Shown here: positions 37,640 through 47,306 of the stretch, one piece after another
Position numbering within the stretch: the first letter of the stretch is position 1
How the letters are laid out: each line of letters starts with the position of its first letter
Assembly (NCBI RefSeq): GCF_023283885.1
Contig: NZ_JAKILA010000022.1
Location: 21,779 to 85,778 of the forward strand
Source: Shewanella basaltis
GTDB taxonomy: Bacteria > Pseudomonadota > Gammaproteobacteria > Enterobacterales > Shewanellaceae
Length of the DNA stretch: 64,000 nucleotides
Reading direction: 5' to 3'
The notes under the pieces: generated by a model
What the model saw: only the letters and a program-made list of their open reading frames with translations
What the model was told of the DNA's origin: nothing
Databases searched by the model: none
Made by a program: the position numbers and the translations under genes

Positions 37640-38392
37640 TTAGAAGTGGTACTGGGCAATAATAGAGTAAGTGTTTTGGTCAACGCCATTCACACCGTAC
37701 TTGCTTTGCCAGTAATCGTACTCAAAACCCACTAGCAATTGATTTTGCTTATGATCGCCAAATAAGCTTTTGCCTAAATCGTATTTAATTTGTGGGTTAA
37801 AGTGTAGGTTTTCATCGTAGTTATTGTTGTTGGCAATAAATACCCAATCAATAAATCCGTCAATAATGATATTGGCATCGCCGATAGGCATGTCGATTCT
37901 AAAGACAGGGGTAAACTGCCAACCATCGCTAATGTTGCCATTACTGATGGCATCACGGCGATACGTGTTCAGTTGCAAGTAACTGAAAAATGGAATATCA
38001 AAATCTAACCCGACACCGTACAACATGCTTTCTACAGGGCCATCGCCGTGTTCGTACGTTAAAGCAAAAGACATATCCTTAATTGCGCCAAACTCTACAG
38101 GCTGTCCGAAAATTTTACTGGCACTAAAACGTGGTGAAAGTTCACCATAATGGCTGTTATCGTCACCGCCATTATTACCATTAAAGTTGATAAAATCGTG
38201 AAACGCGAACCAATCACCGTAGGTCCAAGCGCCAGCGGTTTCTAGTGTGATTGTGGTTTGTCTTTCTGATGGGGCTAGATCGTAGTTTTCGCCGTGCAAG
38301 ACAGTTGCGCTGGCATCCCACCATTGAATCGCATCATTTGCCAACAGGTTAGGTGACAGCACTAGCGTGGCTAAAAGGCAGATTTTTTTCAT
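37640..38392 (-). CDS. Outer-membrane OmpK/Tsx-type nucleoside channel protein
   Basis: This 250-residue protein has a signal peptide (MKKICLLATLVLSPNLLAN) and a beta-barrel body that starts with IQWWDASATVLHGENYDL, a pattern of the OmpK family, and ends in a terminal Phe (IIAQYHF). The related Tsx protein passes nucleosides through the outer membrane. Its position next to udp supports nucleoside uptake followed by phosphorolysis. OmpK in Vibrio is also a phage receptor, so this gene may vary between strains. Confidence 0.9.
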   Translation of the reverse strand: MKKICLLATLVLSPNLLANDAIQWWDASATVLHGENYDLAPSERQTTITLETAGAWTYGDWFAFHDFINFNGNNGGDDNSHYGELSPRFSASKIFGQPVEFGAIKDMSFALTYEHGDGPVESMLYGVGLDFDIPFFSYLQLNTYRRDAISNGNISDGWQFTPVFRIDMPIGDANIIIDGFIDWVFIANNNNYDENLHFNPQIKYDLGKSLFGDHKQNQLLVGFEYDYWQSKYGVNGVDQNTYSIIAQYHF

Positions 38393-38759
38393 TTTTTTCC
38401 CGGTTTGTAAAATGGCAATGACGCCATAATGATGATCAATTTGGTTTAATCGAGTCAGTTGCTACAACGACATTATTCCCAATCGTGCACAATGGGGCGC
38501 AATATATTCAAAAATGCCAACTAACACAATTAAAACGCAAAAAGATCTGCGATATTGCAACGTTTTGTGGCTAAAAAAATCAAACTTTACACTTTTAGCG
38601 GTAGCGATGTGATATGAAGCATTGGACTAAATGATTGATGCTGTTATGTTAATGGCTATTAAGTTGATGGGGTATCATTAGCTTGACATAATATGTCGCA
38701 TTTCGATAGCCGAGCTGATATAGTCAATATGTACATGCTCTTTTGAAAGGGGAGGATTT
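38393..38759. other. Intergenic region with divergent promoters (ompK-type and nfeD)
   Basis: This 367-bp gap lies between divergent genes. A TTGACA at 38683 could be a -35 hexamer for nfeD, but the bases 17 bp further on are a poor -10. A GGGGAGG ribosome site precedes the nfeD ATG. I see nothing else. Confidence 0.4.
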
Positions 38760-39221
38760 ATGGAGCTTTCTAATCCGATTACTGTCTGGCTCGTGCTTGG
38801 TTTGTTATTAATGATATCGGAAGTCATTGTTCCCGGTGGGATTGTCATTTTACTTGGCGCAGCCTGTGTTATTGTCGCATCATCATTGGCGCTGGGTATT
38901 ATTGAAGGATTTGTTCAAAGCATGACGCTATGGTTTATGACATCTATGGTGTTGTTGCTTAGTTTTCGTCATGTGACACAACGTCTTGTTGGCGGAGATG
39001 CGCATGTTGCCAACACAGATGAAGAAGTCGATTTATATAATCAGATAGCCACAGTTAAAGAGGCGATAGGGCCAGGGCAACAAACAGGACGGATTCATTG
39101 TCTTGGCACTGATTGGACCGCTCTGGGTGACGGTACAGAAATTAAAGTGGGTACCAAAGTCAGAATTATATGCCGCGATAATATTGGGTTTGTTGTTGAA
39201 CCAGTGATTGACTCTGTATAG
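38760..39221 (+). CDS. NfeD family membrane protein (short form)
   Basis: This 153-residue protein has two N-terminal hydrophobic segments (ITVWLVLGLLLMISEVIVPGGIVILLGA and LGIIEGFVQSMTLWFMTSMVLLL) and a C-terminal OB-fold region with GRIHCLGTDWTALGDGTEIKVGTKVR. This is the short NfeD type without the ClpP-like protease. NfeD proteins are encoded next to SPFH proteins and are thought to work with them in membrane microdomains. Two SPFH genes follow directly. Confidence 0.92.
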   Translation: MELSNPITVWLVLGLLLMISEVIVPGGIVILLGAACVIVASSLALGIIEGFVQSMTLWFMTSMVLLLSFRHVTQRLVGGDAHVANTDEEVDLYNQIATVKEAIGPGQQTGRIHCLGTDWTALGDGTEIKVGTKVRIICRDNIGFVVEPVIDSV

Positions 39222-39259
39222 GCGTTAGGGATTTGTAACATTACAAAAAGGAAGTGAAT

Positions 39260-40189
39260 ATGTTTGTGTTAACCATCGCATTTTTATTTGTTATTTTCAT
39301 TTTATACAAGCTGATGCTAATCGTGCCCATGCGAGAAGTGCATGTGATTGAACGTTTAGGTAAGTTTCGTACTGTGTTGTCTCCAGGGTTTCATTTTTTA
39401 GTGCCTTTTGTGGATCGTGTGGCTTACCGACACGATACTCGCGAGGAAGTATTAGATGTGCCCCCGCAAAGCTGTATTTCCAAAGATAATACCCAATTAG
39501 AAGTTGATGGCCTTGTGTATCTTAAAGTGATGGACGGCAAATTGGCGAGCTACGGCATTGAAAACTATCGCCGCGCTGCGGTTAATCTTGCGCAAACGAC
39601 CATGCGATCTGAAATCGGTAAATTAACGTTATCGCAAACGTTTTCGGAGCGTGACAGTTTAAACGAGTCGATAGTGCGTGAGATTGATAAAGCTTCAGAT
39701 CCATGGGGTATTAAGGTATTACGTTACGAGATTAAAAATATTACGCCATCACACAATGTCATTCACACCCTCGAAAAACAAATGGAAGCTGAGCGTCGTA
39801 AACGTGCCGAAATCACTTTAGCCAATGCTGAAAAAGCCGCAATGATTAATATGTCGCAAGGTGAACGCCAAGAAGCGATTAACCTTTCAGAAGGCCAAAA
39901 GCAAAAACGGATTAATGAAGCAATTGGTACTGGTCAGGAAATTTCAATCGTGGCGAATGCTAAAGCGCAAGGCATGGAAATGATTTGTAAGGCATTGGCC
40001 GTCAATGGTGGTAACGATGCCATGAACATGTTGCTAAAAGAGCAGTTTATTGGTCAGGTTGGTAAGATTTTATCTGAGTCTCAAGTGTCTGTTGTTCCTG
40101 CTGAAATGGCTAAACTTGAAGGCTTTTTTGAAGGCATGGAGCAAGTGACTCATGCTGTCAGTCATTCAACAGCGAAAGGAGCACGCTAA
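39260..40189 (+). CDS. SPFH/stomatin-like protein (paraslipin), first copy
   Basis: This 309-residue membrane-anchored protein has one N-terminal span (VLTIAFLFVIFILYKLMLI) and an SPFH domain (VIERLGKFRTVLSPGFHFLVPFVDRV, then LDVPPQSCISKDNTQLEVDG). A long helical, charged part with ERRKRAEITLANAEKAA suits coiled-coil oligomers. The ATG at 39260 has AAGGA seven bases away; a GTG two codons earlier is too close. Its stop overlaps the next gene's ATG (TAATG), indicating translational coupling. Stomatin-type proteins organise membrane complexes. Confidence 0.9.
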   Translation: MFVLTIAFLFVIFILYKLMLIVPMREVHVIERLGKFRTVLSPGFHFLVPFVDRVAYRHDTREEVLDVPPQSCISKDNTQLEVDGLVYLKVMDGKLASYGIENYRRAAVNLAQTTMRSEIGKLTLSQTFSERDSLNESIVREIDKASDPWGIKVLRYEIKNITPSHNVIHTLEKQMEAERRKRAEITLANAEKAAMINMSQGERQEAINLSEGQKQKRINEAIGTGQEISIVANAKAQGMEMICKALAVNGGNDAMNMLLKEQFIGQVGKILSESQVSVVPAEMAKLEGFFEGMEQVTHAVSHSTAKGAR

Positions 40190-41127
40190 TGTCGATTAAC
40201 ACAATTGATACTGACTTTATTGTCATGGTGATATGGGGCGTTATTTTTGCCATTTTTGTGCTTAAACTGTTTCAATCTATACGTTTAGTGCCAACTAAAT
40301 CTGCTTATATTGTTGAACGTTTAGGCAAATACCATAGCACCCTAGATGCCGGGTTTCATGCGCTAATCCCTTTTATTGATAAAGTGGCGTACATACATGA
40401 TTTAAAAGAAGAAACAATCGATGTGCCACCGCAAGAGTGTTTTTCTAGTGATGAGGTGAATGTTGAAGTTGACGGGGTGATTTATATTTCGGTTACCGAC
40501 CCTGTGAAAGCCAGCTATGGTATTACTGATTATCGCTACGCGGCAATTCAGTTAGCTCAAACGACGACGCGTTCTGTTATTGGTACACTCGATTTAGACC
40601 GCACATTTGAAGAGCGTGACTTAATTTCAGCCAAAGTGGTGGAAGTGCTAGACGAAGCGGGAGCAATGTGGGGGATTCGAGTTCATCGTTACGAAATTAA
40701 AAACATTACCCCACCAGAAACCGTTAAAAATGCTATGGAAATGCAAGTTAACGCTGAGCGTGAACGGCGCGCTTTACTGGCGAAGAGTGAAGGTGACAAG
40801 CAAAGTAAAATTAACCGTTCAGAAGGGGTGATGGCAGAAACCATTAACCGCTCAGAAGGTGAAATGCAGCGCCGAATAAACGAAGCTGAAGGTAAAGCGC
40901 AAGAGATTTTAACCTTGGCCAAAGCAACCGCAGATTCGATTGAACGTTTGGCGGTGGTGATTTCATCTGAAGGTGGTCAAAGTGCCTTGCGTATGCAACT
41001 TGGTGAGCAATATATGAAGCAACTTGATGGATTAAGTAAGCAAGACAGCCGAATTGTTTTGCCAGGTAATTTAGTGAACTTTGAATACTGGATGGACAGT
41101 ATTGGTCTAAAAGACGACAAAAAATAG
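40189..41127 (+). CDS. SPFH/stomatin-like protein (paraslipin), second copy
   Basis: This 312-residue paralogue of the preceding protein has an N-terminal span (FIVMVIWGVIFAIFVLKLF) and VERLGKYHSTLDAGFHALIPFIDKV. SPFH blocks include IDVPPQECFSSDEVNVEVDG and KNITPPETVKNAMEMQ. Its helical tail has three SEG-type repeats (LAKSEGDKQSK, NRSEGVMAETI, NRSEGEMQRRI) that the first copy has in altered form. The pair may form a hetero-oligomer. It overlaps the first copy and ends before a terminator, closing the nfeD operon. Confidence 0.9.
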   Translation: MSINTIDTDFIVMVIWGVIFAIFVLKLFQSIRLVPTKSAYIVERLGKYHSTLDAGFHALIPFIDKVAYIHDLKEETIDVPPQECFSSDEVNVEVDGVIYISVTDPVKASYGITDYRYAAIQLAQTTTRSVIGTLDLDRTFEERDLISAKVVEVLDEAGAMWGIRVHRYEIKNITPPETVKNAMEMQVNAERERRALLAKSEGDKQSKINRSEGVMAETINRSEGEMQRRINEAEGKAQEILTLAKATADSIERLAVVISSEGGQSALRMQLGEQYMKQLDGLSKQDSRIVLPGNLVNFEYWMDSIGLKDDKK

Positions 41128-41165
41128 CCGGCGTTAATTTTTACTCGCTGCCATAGGAAGTGCCT

Positions 41166-41195
41166 AAAAGGGTAAGTGATGCTTACCCTTTTTTA
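41166..41195 (+). terminator. Terminator of the nfeD-SPFH operon
   Basis: AAAAGGGTAAG pairs with CTTACCCTTTT around five bases, followed by a T run. Confidence 0.9.
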
Positions 41196-41346
41196 TACTG
41201 TCCAGTGAACAAGTTAGTTTTTACATACCCTCTAATACCCACTGCGCTTATATCAGACCACAGCGTAGAATACGCTTCGATTGCCTATTTATTGCCTTGC
41301 CGTATAAGACAACCCCCTTTTAAGGCAAGGCGATGTCGCAAACGGA

Positions 41347-42246
41347 TCAGTCTGAGTGGTTGGCCGTACCATTAATCGAAATGGTATCCGTTAGGTGCTC
41401 TACAAAAGCTTTAGCGACAGGTGAAAGTGGTGTGTCGTTGGGGGTGAGGATATTAATGTCGGTAAACCCTGCGCTTAATTCGGGCAGTACGTTAATGAGT
41501 TGCTGATTTTCCACCGCATCAAGGGCAATGACTTGCGGTAAAAGCGTGATGCCGGCACCCCCTAAACAAAAGTGATACAGAGAATTATAGTCACTGCAAA
41601 TCACCTTGTAATTGGCGCTTACGTTTGTTTGCTGAAAGCGCCATTGGTGCTCTAAAGTGCCTTCGGCGTCACGAAAGCCAAGTAATGAGTGATAATGTAA
41701 ATCGTCAATGGTTTCTATTACGGATGATTTTTCAAGATACACACTGCTGGCATACATTTTTCGCTCAAATGTCATGAGCTTTTGTTTAGCAATATTCCCT
41801 TTACTCACTTCCCCTGCATTGATCATGCAGTCTAAATGTAAACGTTTTATGTCTTGGTGCTGCCCAGGTACGATAAAAACTTCTAATTGTACTTGCGGAT
41901 AGGCATGCACAAAGTGGGCAATGTGTTTGTCCATTAGCTTATCAACAAACGGTTGCAGGCCAATTCTGAGCTTTCCTTGTATGTCATCGTGACGATGCTT
42001 AAACACCTCACCTGCATGGTTAAGCTGGCTGACTAATGGGGTAATTTGGGCAAGGTAGCGTTTACCCGATGTGGTCAGTGCCATGACGCGAGTTGTACGG
42101 GTAAATAAAGGCGCACCGAGCTGTTGTTCTAACTCGGCAATGCGGCGGCTTACATGCGCTCTGCGAGTATCGAGTGATTTAGCCGCTTTTGAAAAGCTAC
42201 CTAATTTCGCGACGGTAATAAACAGTTCTAAATCTTTGATATTCAA
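41347..42246 (-). CDS. LysR family transcriptional regulator
   Basis: This 299-residue protein has an N-terminal winged helix-turn-helix (MNIKDLELFITVAKLGSFSK, AELEQQLGAPLFTRTTRVM) and a C-terminal substrate-binding-like effector domain from about residue 90. The recognition-helix region reads TRRAHVSRRIAEL rather than the common SQPAVSR type. Its effector and targets are unknown. No target gene diverges from it; instead the upstream region holds a 311-bp repeat element. Confidence 0.92.
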   Translation of the reverse strand: MNIKDLELFITVAKLGSFSKAAKSLDTRRAHVSRRIAELEQQLGAPLFTRTTRVMALTTSGKRYLAQITPLVSQLNHAGEVFKHRHDDIQGKLRIGLQPFVDKLMDKHIAHFVHAYPQVQLEVFIVPGQHQDIKRLHLDCMINAGEVSKGNIAKQKLMTFERKMYASSVYLEKSSVIETIDDLHYHSLLGFRDAEGTLEHQWRFQQTNVSANYKVICSDYNSLYHFCLGGAGITLLPQVIALDAVENQQLINVLPELSAGFTDINILTPNDTPLSPVAKAFVEHLTDTISINGTANHSD

Positions 42247-42879
42247 TATACAAGCCTAAGTAAGTATCTTATTTTGTATAGTAATTTTCGTAAATGTTAT
42301 TGTCAATTTAGGCGGATGAATACGCCTAGGCCCGCCGGCCAATGTTTTCGAGGCAGCTTAAATAGCCTCAACTCTGTATAATAATACCAATTCCATTAAT
42401 TATCTGGTCATTCAGCGGGAGTTCTGTGTCTTCTAGGCAAGTAATAGAATTGTAGGCATAGTTGTTCTCGACAACTGCTCCTGCGTTGTTCTACCTCCTG
42501 CGTCCATGCAGTCGTACGTCAAAATGCTATTAAGCAGCATAGAAGGCACAGAAACCCGCCTTGCAGGAGGCACTCAGACCGTTCATTTCTTTGTTGCATT
42601 GTCTTAGAAGGGAATAACCATTATTTCAACAATGCGCCTCAAACTGAACAATCTGAGTGACTCTGATTGGTCACATAATTAATGGAATTGGTATAAATGC
42701 ATTTCAAACAGCGCTTTGCATCGATAACCTTGTTCGATTTACCGAGTTATCAGCACAAATTGTAAGTTTGAATATATCGTATGGGATTATGAGTAGAGTT
42801 GAGGTTTAATCGAAAAAGTAATGCACGGCTTTCAAGCGCTAATTGATATATAATGCCCCGCAGATTTCTGGGAGGAAAA
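42247..42879. other. Intergenic region before uvrD, mostly repeat element
   Basis: Apart from the inverted-repeat element described separately, about 185 bp remains before uvrD. A GGAGG site lies four bases before the uvrD ATG. I see no LexA box of the CTGT-N8-ACAG type. Confidence 0.5.
42384..42694. mobile_element. Inverted-repeat MITE-like element, 311 bp
   Basis: The ends are a perfect 20-bp inverted repeat: ATACCAATTCCATTAATTAT on the left and its reverse complement at the right end. There is no credible open frame inside. Flanks allow a TAA duplication if the repeat is taken to begin TACC, but this is short enough to be chance. Similar ATACCAATTCCATTAAT motifs are common repeats in Shewanella and Vibrio, by recollection. 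It is unrelated in sequence to the 194-bp element family. Confidence 0.75.
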
Positions 42880-45066
42880 ATGGACGTATCATCATTATTA
42901 GACGGCCTAAACGATAAGCAACGTGAGGCTGTTGGCGCGCCACTTTCAAATATGTTGGTGTTAGCGGGGGCTGGCAGTGGTAAAACGCGCGTGCTAACTC
43001 ACCGTATTGCATGGTTAATGCAAGTCGAACAACAAAGTCCATATTCGATTTTAGCGGTAACCTTTACCAATAAAGCGGCCGCAGAAATGCGTGAGCGTGT
43101 TGAAAAAGTGGTTGGCACTAATATGGGGCGGATGTGGATAGGCACCTTCCATGGGTTAGCGCACCGTTTATTACGCACTCATTACCAAGACGCCAATTTA
43201 CCGCAAACTTTTCAGATTATAGATTCTGATGACCAATTGCGTTTACTTAAACGTATCCTCAAAAGCCTTAATTTAGATGAGAAACAATATCCTCCTCGCC
43301 AGGCTCAAGGTTACATAAATGGTAAAAAAGACCAGGGCTTACGCCCTAAGCATATCGATGCTGGTGGGTTTCCGATTGAGCAAAATCTATTAAACATTTA
43401 TAAGGTTTATCAAGAGTCATGCGACCGTGCAGGTTTGGTCGACTTTGCCGAAATTCTGTTACGTGCTCATGAGTTATGGCTCAATAAGCCACATTTGTTG
43501 GCCCATTATCAAGAGCGTTTTCGTCATATTTTAGTGGACGAGTTTCAAGACACTAACGCTATTCAATATGCGTGGATCCGAGTCTTGGCGGGTAATACGG
43601 CCAATGTGATGATTGTGGGTGATGACGATCAATCTATTTACGGATGGCGTGGTGCGCAAATTGAAAATCTGCACCGTTTTTTGAAAGACTTCCCTGGTGC
43701 ACAAACCATACGTTTGGAACAAAATTATCGTTCATCGGCAAATATTTTGAATGCGTCTAATGCCGTGATTGCTAACAACCCTGATCGTTTAGGCAAAGAA
43801 TTATGGACCGAGGATAAAGACGGTGAACCGATTTCTGTCTATTGTGCTTTTAATGAAATGGACGAGGCTAAATTTATTGTTGCGCGTATTAGCGATTGGC
43901 AAGACAAAGGTGGCCATTTAAGTGATTGCGCTATTTTGTACCGTTCAAATGCGCAATCTCGGGTGCTCGAAGAAGCTTTTTTACATAAAGGCTTAGCGTA
44001 CCGTATTTACGGTGGTTTGCGCTTTTTTGAACGCCAAGAAATTAAAGATGCCATGGGGTATATGCGTCTTATTAATAATAAAGACGACGACGCCGCCTTT
44101 GAGCGTGTCGTGAATACGCCAGCCCGAGGAATAGGTGATCGCACCTTAGATATAGTGAGATCAACCGCCAGACAGCATCAATTAACACTATGGCAAGCCA
44201 GTGTACGTTTACTTGAAGAAAAAGTATTAGCAGGGCGTGCAGCCAATGCGGTGCGCGGCTTTATGGAGCTGATTGTTGAGTTACGAACCGATACCGCAGA
44301 TATGCTGTTGTATCGTATGACAGATAGTGTGATTGAGCGCTCTGGTTTACGTGCAATGTACGAGGCCGAAAAGGGTGAAAAAGCCCAAGCCCGTATTGAA
44401 AACTTAAATGAATTAGTCACAGCGGCTCGCAGCTTTGAAATGCCTGAAGAGCTTGAAGATATGGGCGAGCTCAATGCCTTTTTATCCCATGCTGCACTCG
44501 AAGCAGGCGAAGGCCAAGCTGATGCATTTACTGATGCCGTCCAGCTTATGACCTTGCACTCTGCCAAGGGGCTTGAGTTCCCTATGGTGTTTATGGCTGG
44601 GGTTGAAGAGGGATTGTTTCCCAGTAAAATGGCGCTAGATGAAGGTGACCGTTTAGATGAAGAGCGTCGCCTTTGTTATGTCGGTATGACTCGCGCAATG
44701 CAGAAGCTTTACATTAGTTATGCTGAGTCTCGCCGTATTTATGGCCGCGAAGATTACGCAAGCCCGTCACGCTTTATTAATGAAATCCCTGAAAAATTTG
44801 TTGAGCAAATTCGTATTCGTGCTCAGGTTACCCCATCAATCAGCCAGCGTTTTCCAGCACGTGCCGTGAGTTCAGCGGCCCTAAAATCCCACGCTGTGAA
44901 TGATACTGGCCATAAAGTGGGTGCTAAAGTGAAACACTTTAAGTTTGGTGAAGGGGTAGTGACTAACTTTGAAGGTTCAGGTGAAAAAAGCCGTGTACAA
45001 GTTAATTTTGTTGATTTTGGCAGTAAATGGTTATTAGTGTCATTAGCCAAATTAGAGCGTTGTTAA
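42880..45066 (+). CDS. uvrD: DNA helicase II (UvrD)
   Basis: This 728-residue superfamily 1A helicase has Walker A AGAGSGKT at residues 29-36, the TFTNKAAAEMRERV motif Ia, DEFQDTN (motif II), GDDDQSIYGWRGA (motif III), QNYRSS (motif IV), LMTLHSAKGLEFP (motif V) and VGMTRAMQ (motif VI). The C-terminal Tudor-like tail (VGAKVKHFKFGEGVVTNFEG) is typical of UvrD, which acts in mismatch and nucleotide excision repair. ATG 42880 with GGAGG is chosen. Confidence 0.97.
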   Translation: MDVSSLLDGLNDKQREAVGAPLSNMLVLAGAGSGKTRVLTHRIAWLMQVEQQSPYSILAVTFTNKAAAEMRERVEKVVGTNMGRMWIGTFHGLAHRLLRTHYQDANLPQTFQIIDSDDQLRLLKRILKSLNLDEKQYPPRQAQGYINGKKDQGLRPKHIDAGGFPIEQNLLNIYKVYQESCDRAGLVDFAEILLRAHELWLNKPHLLAHYQERFRHILVDEFQDTNAIQYAWIRVLAGNTANVMIVGDDDQSIYGWRGAQIENLHRFLKDFPGAQTIRLEQNYRSSANILNASNAVIANNPDRLGKELWTEDKDGEPISVYCAFNEMDEAKFIVARISDWQDKGGHLSDCAILYRSNAQSRVLEEAFLHKGLAYRIYGGLRFFERQEIKDAMGYMRLINNKDDDAAFERVVNTPARGIGDRTLDIVRSTARQHQLTLWQASVRLLEEKVLAGRAANAVRGFMELIVELRTDTADMLLYRMTDSVIERSGLRAMYEAEKGEKAQARIENLNELVTAARSFEMPEELEDMGELNAFLSHAALEAGEGQADAFTDAVQLMTLHSAKGLEFPMVFMAGVEEGLFPSKMALDEGDRLDEERRLCYVGMTRAMQKLYISYAESRRIYGREDYASPSRFINEIPEKFVEQIRIRAQVTPSISQRFPARAVSSAALKSHAVNDTGHKVGAKVKHFKFGEGVVTNFEGSGEKSRVQVNFVDFGSKWLLVSLAKLERC

Positions 45067-45105
45067 ATGGCCAACAGGTAAAATCATGGAGATAGGACCT
45101 AGTTA

Positions 45106-45966
45106 ATGTTATTGCAAAAAAAACTGCGTGCTTATGCACGGTTAATGCGGGTTGATAGACCCATAGGTACGCTGCTATTACTGTGGCCTTGTTTAATGGC
45201 GCTGGTGTTGGCCGCGCAAGGGATGCCTAACTTAACTGTGTTGATCATTTTTATTGTTGGGGTAGTCATCATGCGAGCCAATGGCTGCATTATTAACGAC
45301 TACGCCGACCGCAATTTAGATGCCCATGTCGAGCGCACCAATATGCGGCCATTGGTTTCGGGTGAGGTCAGCACTAAAGAAGCGCTCAGTTTATTTGTGG
45401 TGCTGGGTTTGGCTGCGTTTAGTTTGGTGTTATGGCTTAACCCATTAGTGGTGCAACTGTCGGTTGTGGGCATTATATTGACCATCATGTACCCGTTTAT
45501 GAAACGGGTAACCAATATGCCGCAAATGTTTTTAGGCATTGTGTGGAGTTGGTCTATACCAATGGCTTACGCCGCACAATTGGGTAACGTGCCGGTTGAA
45601 GCCTGGTGGCTGTTTTTGGCTAATTGGTGCTGGACAGTGGCTTACGACACCATGTATGCGATGGTTGATCGTGACGATGATGTAAAGGTAGGGATTAAGT
45701 CTACGGCCATTTTATTTGGCCGATTTGACCGACAAATCATCGGTGTATTTCAACTGATTGCGCTTGGGTGTTTTGTGATGGCTGGGGTTGTGGCCGAACG
45801 CGGCTTTATTTATGGTTTAGGAATTATAAGTTTTATTGTGTTTGCTATTTATCAGCAAATATTAATTTATCGCCGTGAACGTGCGCCATGCTTTAAGGCT
45901 TTTTTAAATAATAATTGGGCCGGAATGGTGCTGTTTACTGCGTTAGCGCTCGATTATATGTTGTAA
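45106..45966 (+). CDS. ubiA: 4-hydroxybenzoate octaprenyltransferase
   Basis: This 286-residue polytopic prenyltransferase has [20 protein letters not shown] at its start. The two Asp-rich motifs are NDYADRNLD and DRDDDVKVG. It transfers the polyprenyl chain to 4-hydroxybenzoate in ubiquinone synthesis. ubiC is not next to it. Another ubiquinone gene, ubiD, lies 4 kb downstream on the other strand. Confidence 0.96.
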   Translation: MLLQKKLRAYARLMRVDRPIGTLLLLWPCLMALVLAAQGMPNLTVLIIFIVGVVIMRANGCIINDYADRNLDAHVERTNMRPLVSGEVSTKEALSLFVVLGLAAFSLVLWLNPLVVQLSVVGIILTIMYPFMKRVTNMPQMFLGIVWSWSIPMAYAAQLGNVPVEAWWLFLANWCWTVAYDTMYAMVDRDDDVKVGIKSTAILFGRFDRQIIGVFQLIALGCFVMAGVVAERGFIYGLGIISFIVFAIYQQILIYRRERAPCFKAFLNNNWAGMVLFTALALDYML

Positions 45967-45999
45967 TGGTGCCAATGTATGTCACTTTGGCGGGGAAAC

Positions 46000-47102
46000 A
46001 TGAATATTGGCTATGGTGTTATTGCGCTGGTAATGTCTTGTGGATTATCCCTTGCTAGTGCATCAGCAAATGCAAGTGTCCCCAAGAGTACTGCCGATGT
46101 ATTTGCTTCTGCCGAGCCTGTTGTTATTGATCGTGCCCGCCAATTTATTGTCAAAGATGGCGAACGGCACTATCAACTGATGATTAGGCTCCCTGCAGAT
46201 TATCACCGCAATAACGCTCACCGCTATCCGGTTATTTATATGACAGACTCCATGTACAGCTTGCAAGTGGTGTCTGGTGCGACGCAATTTCCCATGAACA
46301 GCAATATCATGAAACAGGCTATTTTGGTTGCTATTGGTTATCAAAAGGGCAGTAAAGGAGCTGCGAGTCGGGTCCGCGATTATACCCCAAGCCATGATGC
46401 CAGTTGGACGCTCAACACGGGGTAGGCCAAGCGACATTTACGCTTTATACGCCATACTGTTATGCCCTTTGTTGAACAACACTTTCGAGTCGACACCCAG
46501 CAAAATACGTTTGTTGGAAATTCGTTAGGCGGGTTATTTGGTGCATATGTGTTACTGGAGCAACCGACATTATTTAACCTGAACTCGGGATAAGAGATGA
46601 ACTTATACTATTTAAAATCAACATGTTACCCATTCTCACTTTCAAGCTTGTCATTTGTTCTGCTAACAAGGCGAATTGACGCGTCAATAGCTAGCCTATT
46701 GTAAGTCGATTCAACGCAGTGAGCAGGACAAAGGACTGTTTGAAAGGCATTTATTATCCCGAGCTCAGGTTATTTACCTACTATGTTTTGGGCAGTCCTT
46801 CGCTGTGGTTTGACAACAAGCACTTGTTGCAGCGCTTTATTGAAGGCTTTAGCCAAACTCCCGCGATATCCGCTAAAGTCTTTATTGGTATTGGCGAATT
46901 AGAAAGACCTCCATACACAGTCGATAACCATCAAATGGTGGCCGACGCGCAAACATTTTATCACATCCTTCAATCTCACCCTTCTGCTCAAACGGGCACA
47001 TTACAATTAAAATTATTGGTGATCCCTGAAGCGGATCATTCAATGGCATTTCCAACAACAGCTATTCATGGTTTATCGTGGTTATTTAAACGCGCGGATT
47101 AG
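46000..47102 (+). pseudogene. Esterase-family alpha/beta hydrolase, disrupted by amber codon and MITE
   Basis: The frame is broken twice. A TAG at 46423-46425 interrupts it between NTG and AKRHLRF, both sides in the same frame, and a 194-bp MITE inserts after QPTLF with a 6-bp duplication. Joining the flanks gives LEQPTLFTYYVLGSPSLWFDNK, the expected order for the PF00756 esterase family. The nucleophile motif GNSLGG and the His of EADHSMAF are still present. A signal peptide is at the start. The ancestral protein had about 300 residues. It lies 33 bp after ubiA and should now be inactive. Confidence 0.88.
46571..46776. mobile_element. MITE-like element, copy 2 (194 bp, 46577-46770) with target duplications
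   Basis: The ends are imperfect inverted repeats ACCTGAACTCGGGATAA and TTATCCCGAGCTCAGGT. TATTTA flanks both sides (46571-46576 and 46771-46776). It lies in the opposite orientation to copy 1 at 14631-14825. Insertion is proven by the interrupted esterase: removing the element and one TATTTA rejoins the reading frame. It carries no open frame, so it must be moved in trans. The duplication can also be read as 4 bp (ATTT) if the repeat begins AACCT. Confidence 0.88.
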
Positions 47103-47306
47103 CTCAAGCTAGTTTACTTGAACTCATACGCATCGGTTATTTCCTGTAACAACTTAGTTTGAAGTCTTCTCGTTAATGCTGACGTTTATTGTTATGTTAA
47201 CAACTTGTTTAAATTTATATTGCCACAATATCAATACCTAACCTGAGTTAAGGTGACTTAGAACACGGTATTAATGTGATTGAAATAGCCCAAGGATGAG
47301 TATTGA

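Noticed and set aside
42700..42879. LexA box before uvrD
   Set aside because: No CTGT-N8-ACAG palindrome is present in the gap.
46423..46425. Amber codon as a recoding (read-through or pyrrolysine) site
   Set aside because: The gene also carries a MITE insertion, and no recoding machinery or downstream structure is visible. A nonsense mutation is simpler.
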